60,000 nucleotides of DNA from Strigamia acuminata (Eukaryota; Arthropoda; Chilopoda; Geophilomorpha; Linotaeniidae), in NCBI GenBank assembly GCA_949358305.1, contig OX442314.1:4407087-4467086 (forward strand). Reading direction: 5' to 3'. Position 1 is the first letter of the stretch, and the number at the start of each line of letters is the position of its first letter. The position numbers were made by a program, and so were the translations under genes. Shown here one piece after another: positions 53,946-60,000 of this stretch. The notes under the pieces were generated by a model. The model saw only the letters and a list, made by a program, of their open reading frames with translations. It had not been told where the DNA came from and did no database searches.

Positions 53946-54341
53946 ATATTATTTAACGTATAACTGGAAGCATTGAATTTGTACTGTAAATGCACTAATA
54001 GAATGCGATATGTCCTTTACAACGCAGGTCAAAATTGTTAGTTCTCGTAATCATCTATTTGTGATTCTATTCTATTTACAATATGTGTGTTAGCCATTTC
54101 TTTGCGGTTTAGGATGGGCAGTGTTTTCGCCCATCTAACATTAGCTGATGTTGTGCCTTGCCAAACCTTGTTGTTAAATAAGTGCGTTGATATGTTTGGC
54201 TGCACACACCTTTTGTTACATGTTGCTTAGGAAAACGTTAAATGTAGATGGTTGCATTATGTCGTTATATTCTGTGTTTGTTTACCGTTTATTTATACAG
54301 CCATAGTCCAAAAGAATATGTAAAGACAGGCTGTTTCACAT
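53946..54341 (+). other. Intergenic, no gene seen
   Basis: Low-complexity, T-rich sequence between gene B and the TTAA-flanked MITE. No ORF or recognisable repeat. Confidence 0.5.
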
Positions 54342-54345
54342 TTAA

Positions 54346-54779
54346 CCCTTCCAACCCTGAGATGGGTCATTTTGTGACCCTGTTTTAAAAAAATCATTAT
54401 TTTTATAAGAAATAATTTTTTTTTCTTTCTGATTTTTGCTGACTATTCCTTTGAAACATCACTAGACACTACACCACAGTTGAAACTTTTTTAATTTTTT
54501 AAGTTTTTCTATAATTTGAACTCAAAGTTTAACTGGGTCAAAAAAGACCCATCTTAGGAGTCCAAAGGACATAAATCATGATCATCAGCAGGCTCCGCTA
54601 ATGTCAACCATTGCCACCAGGTGTCGCGGCGGCCATCTTTGTTGTTGTCAAAAACACACGTGTTGGCCAAATTCCTTCGGAAATCTTTAAGACCCGGATT
54701 TTGCGCATGCGCAGAATCTGGGTCATATAATGCCCATCTTAGGGAGAGATGGGAGGCCAATTCTTTCGGGTTGGAAGGG
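54346..54779. mobile_element. piggyBac-like MITE (434 bp)
   Basis: TTAA at 54342-54345 and 54780-54783 flank perfect 12-bp inverted ends CCCTTCCAACCC / GGGTTGGAAGGG. GATGGGTC/GACCCATC subterminal repeats lie inside. TTAA duplication and C-rich ends fit piggyBac-derived elements. No transposase. Confidence 0.8.
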
Positions 54780-54783
54780 TTAA

Positions 54784-57069
54784 TATCGTAAAGGATAAAT
54801 CTCCTATTCATCTTGTTTTACTATATGATTTGTCCTATCTTGCTTTAGTTGACCATGTAAATATGTGATAAAGCTCACTTGCTCACTTGTTCTTATGCTT
54901 TCAAAGAATAAAGATTTTCAAAATTTATTTCCCACTTAGTCAAGCGTGATGAGTTCAATTTTCATATAATTCTTGTGCTGACTAGAGAGCATTATGTTCG
55001 ATTGACGGATCATCCTTGGGCCCAAATAACTTACTGGTGTCCATCCTGTGTCGGGACCACACAGTACACAGAAGGTGCAATAAAAGTTTGAATTTATGCA
55101 CGGAAAAACAAACATTTTCCTTTTCAATTAATTTTTCCATTAAAAATTGCAAAACTAAAACTTTGAATGCACTCAGATGTTACCTTAGATATACGAAAAG
55201 CTACTACAATCCCTGTGCCATAGTTTAATAACATTGGTGCTAAAAAATTCACTTCGTCTTCTGGATTATTTAGAAAATACTGAAAATTATAGTAATTGGT
55301 ATTAGAAATAACTTGTTCAATTATTAGAAAAAGTTAGATGGTCTCTACGTTCTATCCAAATTAGTTAATTAATTCATTTATTTATTTATTTATGCAACTG
55401 TTGCACACGTGCAATTAAAACTGTTGGATAACTTTCTGTTTGTAATTTCAAACGACCAGCCACATTCGAGAATTCAAACGCAGACGAAATATCTCGAAAT
55501 ATCCAAATATTGCACAGCAGGCCGCATTTGAGCACTCGAATGTCCCCAAAATGTTTCGATTTTTTCTTTGCAAAAGCACGGCAGGTCATTTAATCAAATA
55601 AACTTTGAAAAGATGCAAATTAATGATAACTTAACCAAAAAAAACAAATTTCACGCTATTCCATCTATTTATGGAAGCACTAAATTTTGGCGTTTCATAA
55701 TAAGCGCGTAATGAATAAGCGTAGAAAAAATTTAAAGTAGACATTTAACAAAAAGACTTATTGAATTGAATAACCGCGGAATTACACAACCAACAATTGA
55801 ATAAGTGCGGAATGTAATAATTAGGAACTGAATAACCCCGGAATATTTGTTTAATTTTGATGAAAATTCAATTAAAACATCTTACAAATGTATGAAGCCA
55901 ATGATTATCAAACATGTTTTTATATAAATGTAAACCATACTTCGGAACAGAGGGAGTATTTTTTTGAAATAAATTTACTTTAATCCTACTTTAATCCTAA
56001 ATGGGGTGGGGTTAATCACAAACTTCCGGAGGATAAAGATCTATTAGTCCAGTTGTAGGAACTGCGGTTACATGGTGAGCTTTCTCTATAAAAATAAAAA
56101 ATAAAAAGTAATATACAGTATTTTTTTGTATACAACTCAAAGACATGAAATTAGAATACACACCTCTGTCAAAACAAAAGTTGTGTTTGAAATTACATCA
56201 CACAAAAAATAAGCAACATACAGCCAAATGTTTATTTTTCCCAATACAATGAGCAAAAAAAGAATTAATTAAACAAAATTTGATGGAAATTGATCAAATT
56301 TTTCAGAAGTTATCATGAAAAATGATTGGGCCCTGCAAGACTCTAAATTAGAATCCTCAAGAATTAGAGGCATGAAATTAGAATATTGAGCAGAAATGCA
56401 AATTATAACGTGTAGTCATCACAAACTCACCTGCAATTAATGAGCTAAGCCCAAATAGTGAATGTATAGTGTGAAAACCGAGGGTTTTACTCATGTATTG
56501 TTTTATTGTTGTTCAGTTTGTCATTTTATTACCATTTAATTCATTCAAGTTCAATTTTAACATTTTGTCATTTTGTATTTTATCTGGTGTTTATTATTTG
56601 CATTTATCTCCACTTTAAACTTCACCTATTTACTTAATTATAATCCCCACCTTCTCACCCTATAACTTCACTTCTTAAACTTCCACTTGACCTTTCTTGG
56701 AACCAGCTAATTGAGGTCAATTAATTCCGCTCTTTAATCAGAGAGCTCCACATACCCTTTTCCCCCCTTTTCTCTAGTCTAAGAATAAAATCACCAGTGT
56801 TCTTTTTAACAACTCAAGAGAAGGTCTCCTTTTATTTTCATCTCCACATCTACATTTCAAACCAAGCACTTTTAGTCAAAATTAAGAGTGTGCATTTCAC
56901 ATATAGTCATGATTTCTTATTACATTATGCCAATGTCACTTCAAATTTAATCCAAGATGGGAAAGCGATCAGACTTAACTGATCGTTGAAATACCAAAAT
57001 AATTATTTTATTTTAACCAAAACTGAAGCAAATTGACATAGTCAAAGCTATTCCTTGCTCCAGTCAACT
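54784..57069 (+). other. Intergenic region with small repeats
   Basis: No gene seen. 55370-55394 has a TTTA microsatellite. 55690-55860 has four degenerate GAATAACCGCGGAAT-like units suggesting a decayed DNA-transposon end. 56140-56395 has two ACATGAAATTAGAATA-type copies. AATAAA-like strings near 54907 and 56783 are not tied to a gene. Confidence 0.4.
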
Positions 57070-57412
57070 ATGTCAAAAGTTATAAAACAATTTAAGGCAA
57101 ATGGTGACGAGATTTTTATCCAGCAAAAATATAAACAACGCGCTCGTAAAACATCGAATACACGGACAACTCTCTTCCTGTGATTGTGAAGAAAAATAGG
57201 TTCAAGAATGCTGAATAAATAACTGAAGGATGGAAGCAAGCATCTAAAATCCAAGTGTCAACTCGCACAACATTAAAAAGGCTAAAAGAAATGGGATTCA
57301 AGTCTCGAGTTCCGAAACGCAAACCACATCTTAATGCAAAACAGCGAAGAAAACGATTATTGTTGGAAAGTAAACACATGAAATGAACTGTTCATCAGTG
57401 GAAAAAAGTCAC
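57070..57412 (+). pseudogene. Tc1/mariner transposase fragment
   Basis: From the ATG, M-S-K-V-I-K-Q-F-K-A-N-G-D-E is the N-terminal HTH of Tc1 transposases. After a stop and a shift, the frame from about 57228 gives V-S-T-R-T-T-L-K-R-L-K-E-M-G-F, then R-K-P-H-L-N and R-K-R-L, and after another stop Q-W-K-K-V. This is the usual block before the first catalytic Asp. The DDE core is missing, so it is dead. Confidence 0.75.
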
Positions 57413-57822
57413 CAGGAGGCTCCGTCCGTTCAGAGAATTAAATTCCCAGCTGAGCATGCGTGAAATAACTCATTTCGAAATTATTGCCCTCACCGACGCT
57501 TTTAAATAATTAAACAAATAATTCCCTTTGAATGAATCAATACAACGCACAAAATAGAAAAACAATTTTTTTCTTCTAAATTAAAAAAATATTGACTTTT
57601 CCTTTCTTATTAATTCCACTGCTCCTTTGAAAGTTCTCATTGCCTCCTACAACATGAAACCACCACGGGTTATCCGTATGTACCAAATCAATCCCAGCTG
57701 GCAAAAAGGTATCAACAAACAGCAAAATCCACTCAAATCTTATGCGTTCTAAATTTATTTCTCTTTCCCTAGGTGCCCCCAACTACGCAAAGAAAAAAAT
57801 TGCCTTCATCAATAACAAGAAA
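57413..57822 (+). other. Gene C upstream region
   Basis: AT-rich. A strong acceptor-like TTTCTCTTTCCCTAG lies at about 57757-57771, so exon 1 of gene C may begin in a 5' UTR intron. No other gene seen. Confidence 0.45.
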
Positions 57823-58655
57823 ATGGCGGACGCCAAGAATGATAAGATATCAATTCCGGGCTTCGATCGGATCCTCAATTCGAAGAAAAACATCGTTTAC
57901 AGTATCCCGTGGTTTTTAATCATTTCTTTAAGCGCTCTCACCTGTTCCTACCAAATTTACGACAGATTCTACATCTATTTATCTCGGCCGATCGAAACTC
58001 GAATCAATCTAATTCGAAATTCCTCCGTTAAATTCCCGTCCATAACCCTGTGTCCCGGACCCGGCAATTACATGCCATTGCTCCCCATGAGAATCCAAAG
58101 AGCAAAGGAAATGGGTGTTACATCATTTTGCCCAATAAGTATTTACAGTTTGCTCAATGCGACCTTCAACATTTCTACAGTGTGGGACCTAGTATCGTTT
58201 AATGGATCATTGCAATCGGCTTCGATAATTTCCGTAAAAAAAAAATATAAAAATACCGTATTTTACTGATTATAATAGAGCTGTGTTATTATTATGGGCG
58301 TTTCCAAAAGGGTATTTGCTACTTTTGGCCTTATTTTAAAAAATTGTACGGGTTTTATTTGACATTTAACATTGATTTAAATACAAACGGATTAGTCCTC
58401 GAATTGTAGCCACCCTTGAATAGTAGCTGCAACTGAGACACCAAGAATACTGTATTTTTGCAAAAATGGCAGTTTTGAATAAGAGACGCGGTTCTTAATC
58501 GATAAAATACCGTAATTCAAATTTATTGAAAATAATATTTTTTGGGCTTCAGAGGTCGACGACTCTTCTCGGAGTTGCATTATTCAAACCTCCTGCACTT
58601 TCACACGACGTTGTCACAAAAACTGTGTTCGGCTCGTGTCATACATATTCGTTCA
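57823..58655 (+). CDS. Gene C: DEG/ENaC channel, 5' part
   Basis: Exon 57823-58233 (137 codons, donor TCC|GTAAAA, phase 0) encodes a basic cytosolic N-terminus, TM1 (YSIPWFLIISLSALTCSY), Y-D-R-F-Y-I-Y and then S-V-K-F-P-S-I-T-L-C-P. Exon 58553-58655 (0/1) ends in F-G-S-C-H-T-Y-S-F, the G-x-C-Y-T-F-N signature. Lengths and phases match genes A and B. The start at 57823 has a good context (AAAATGG); an in-frame ATG at 57742 lies before the acceptor-like site and is less likely. The intron is entered by a retrotransposon at 58684 and the rest is outside the window, so whether C is also a two-domain gene is unknown. Confidence 0.82.
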
Positions 58656-58683
58656 GTAAGTTAATTAGAAAGCAATTGAACCT

Positions 58684-59749
58684 TGCGGCGATCCGGGTTT
58701 TTACTTATTAAATTATTTAAATTCAATAAGCAATCGTCGTAGAGATGCCGTACAGGACTTCTACTCTGTGGCCAAATGTTTGTCTAGGGGAATGATTTTA
58801 CACAGAGTAAAGGAAAAATTAGATAGTTTTAATCGTTCAAAATACAAAGGAGGTATTATTTAAAATGTTTGGGGTCGATCTGGCTTCTTCTTCAAATATA
58901 CACTCACAGTTGACCGTTGGCTCCAAGATGGCGTCGATGGCGTCGTGTGAGCGCGGGATTTTAGCGGAGTAAACTCAACGCTAAAATACGTTGCTAAAAT
59001 ATACTAAAAATCCTCGCGGAGCAAGCTCAACACGAGAATACGTCTTGCACACAGCGGTTTGATTATTACGGAGCAAGCTCGACGTAACAATCCGTCTTAA
59101 CACAATCCGCCTTGTGGAGTTAAACTCAACACAAAGCCTTCAAATTGACAGAGCAAGCTCAATGTCAATTTACACACAGAAATGGCTTAAATTACGTGTA
59201 GTAATTCAAGCTAGAAAGTTGCTATTCCGTACAGTGGGTACAGACCAGCGATGAAACTCAATTCGTCCAAGAATCACAGATCACACTTTGCAGTTTTGGC
59301 AGAAGTTTGACACGGTTGTGAACAGTTTGGAGGTGGAATCAAGAGTGCGGGAAGAGTGGGCCAAAACCGTTTGGCTCACTTCTAAATCTGCTCAGAAAAG
59401 CTGCGCAGATGACGAGTTGCACAAAGATCACACACGGCCGCCTTCGGGTCGTGTGCAACAATTGAGCCGGGCACGCGCGAGGGGAAGGGATGCTCCGCCC
59501 AGGCACACGCCTAGCAGCATCATCAAAGTAATGCACGCTGCAGCGGGATTGGTTGACGCTGTTGCTGGGCCAAAACTTGCTGCAAAACACAATATTATTT
59601 GGGTAATATTGTGTCTTGTTTTATATTTTATTAATGTATGTTTTATTTCAATTTACATTGAAATAAAACATATAGGCTTGTTGAATATGTTTAAAAGACA
59701 ATTTGGAAATATGGTGCGCACTCAAATAGGAATATTTGAGGTCACCACA
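58684..59749 (-). repeat. Element IV 3' LTR (1066 bp) with hairpin train
   Basis: Boundaries set by similarity to the element II LTR ends and by the adjacent purine tract. Beyond the five hairpins at 58958-59171 it has further perfect ones: CACAATATTA...TAATATTGTG near 59588-59613 and TATGTTTTATTTCAAT...ATTGAAATAAAACATA near 59637-59672. The plus-strand ORF 59288-59932 runs across the LTR and has no recognisable domain, so it is not called. Confidence 0.8.
58958..59171 (-). repeat. Array of five hairpins with conserved apical part
   Basis: Stems of 8-9 bp at 58958-58966/58979-58987, 59010-59018/59031-59039, 59062-59070/59083-59091, 59109-59116/59130-59137 and 59142-59150/59163-59171. Stem sequences differ, but the apical segment is nearly constant, GAGCAAGCTCAA, itself able to pair GAGC with GCTC. 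Non-Watson-Crick positions become G-U only when read as minus-strand RNA, the sense strand of the element. Confidence 0.85.
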
Positions 59750-59762
59750 CTTCCCCCCCTTT
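59750..59762 (-). promoter_or_regulatory. Element IV polypurine tract
   Basis: Minus-strand AAAAGGGGGGGAAG directly before the LTR end. Confidence 0.7.
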
Positions 59763-59924
59763 TAAGAAAGAATCTTATTCTTTTCCAAAAAGAGACAGGT
59801 AAGTATGAGAATAAATACACAAGGTTTCAAAGTAAAATGGAACAGGATATATATTTATTCTTTTTTATTACAGTAAAAAAAAATAAAAAAGGAATTATTT
59901 TCAATGAATGGGCATGTTCCCCAA

Positions 59925-60000
59925 TTATTTAGGCAACATGTCCGTTGAGTGATCGTTTGGATCTTTGTGCTCTGTGACGGTGCACAAAGGTCGGCCGGCG
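59925..60000 (-). CDS. Element IV ORF3, C-terminal end
   Basis: The minus strand is open from the window edge to TAA at 59927-59925. It reads A-G-R-P-L-C-T-V then D-P-N-D-H-S-T-D-M-L. The same block in element II ORF3 is A-G-R-D-L-C-T-V then N-P-R-D-D-A-T-D-M-M, shortly before its stop. The position between pol and PPT is also the same. Confidence 0.8.
   Translation of the reverse strand, partial: AGRPLCTVTEHKDPNDHSTDMLPK

Larger units (their letters stand above)
58684..60000 (-). mobile_element. Element IV: minus-strand LTR retrotransposon, 3' end
   Basis: The 3' LTR is 58684-59749. It is followed on the + strand by CTTCCCCCCC (minus-strand polypurine tract), then the end of an ORF homologous to element II ORF3. 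The LTR termini TGCGGCGATCCGGG and GTCACCACA match element II (TGCTGCGATCCGGG, GATCACCACA), but the middle differs. It is a sister family inserted in the gene C intron, 28 bp after the donor. The rest is outside the window. Confidence 0.85.

Noticed and set aside
59288-59932. 214-residue plus-strand ORF at the right end
   Set aside because: Crosses the LTR, the polypurine tract and the antisense of ORF3; no recognisable domain.
1-60000. CRISPR array, bacterial operon, rRNA or tRNA genes
   Set aside because: None seen; only tRNA-complementary primer sites are present, and the direct repeats are LTRs or degenerate satellites.

Overview
The window looks like retrotransposon-rich DNA from an invertebrate animal. 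Introns are short with GT/AG ends, the AT-rich DNA carries many DNA-transposon remnants, and three genes encode DEG/ENaC (amiloride-sensitive sodium channel superfamily) subunits, an animal-specific family. A phylum cannot be fixed from this sequence alone; an arthropod is plausible but not shown. There is no bacterial-style gene organisation.

Host genes, all on the + strand. Gene A (12115-18742, 5' end missing), gene B (23762-53912, split by a transposon) and gene C (57823-58655, runs into a transposon) are homologous DEG/ENaC genes. Intron positions and phases match from domain to domain. The striking point is that A and B are not single channel subunits. In each, a pore-forming TM2 (G-x-S filter) is followed, within one uninterrupted exon, by a cytosolic linker and the TM1 of a second complete DEG/ENaC domain. 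Gene B would encode about 775 residues with four membrane segments and two extracellular domains. I know of no described fused two-domain DEG/ENaC subunit, so this is the main candidate for something new.

Mobile DNA, left to right. A Mag-clade Ty3/Gypsy element (minus strand, 12078 to beyond base 1) sits in a gene A intron and is itself split at 299/9707 by a 9.4 kb non-autonomous LTR element (element I, 300-9706). Element I has 1.9 kb LTRs, a duplicated tRNA-Gln primer-binding site, a 3.5 kb repetitive leader and one unknown 497-residue ORF. The introns of gene A hold a pogo/Tigger remnant, MITEs and a 1.16 kb fold-back element. Between genes A and B lie a MITE with 9-bp target duplications, an LTR-element remnant and a solo LTR related to element I.

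A 25.5 kb nested pair fills 24484-50005. The outer element (minus strand) has inserted directly into a coding exon of gene B with a 4-bp AAGA duplication. An inner element (plus strand, 32113-45224) has in turn inserted into the outer element's protease with an ACTT duplication. Both are full-length Ty3/Gypsy-type elements with gag, a -1 frameshift signal (A AAA AAC and G GGA AAC, each followed by a predicted stem) and pol. Both also carry extra non-env-like ORFs between pol and the 3' LTR. A third, related minus-strand element starts at 58684 in gene C. Its LTR carries a run of hairpins with compensating stem changes, and the end of its ORF3 at the window edge is homologous to the outer element's ORF3.

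Taken together, the locus is a tandem cluster of fused sodium-channel-like genes being invaded by young LTR retrotransposons. The LTR pairs are identical or nearly so by eye, so the exon insertion in gene B may be polymorphic.
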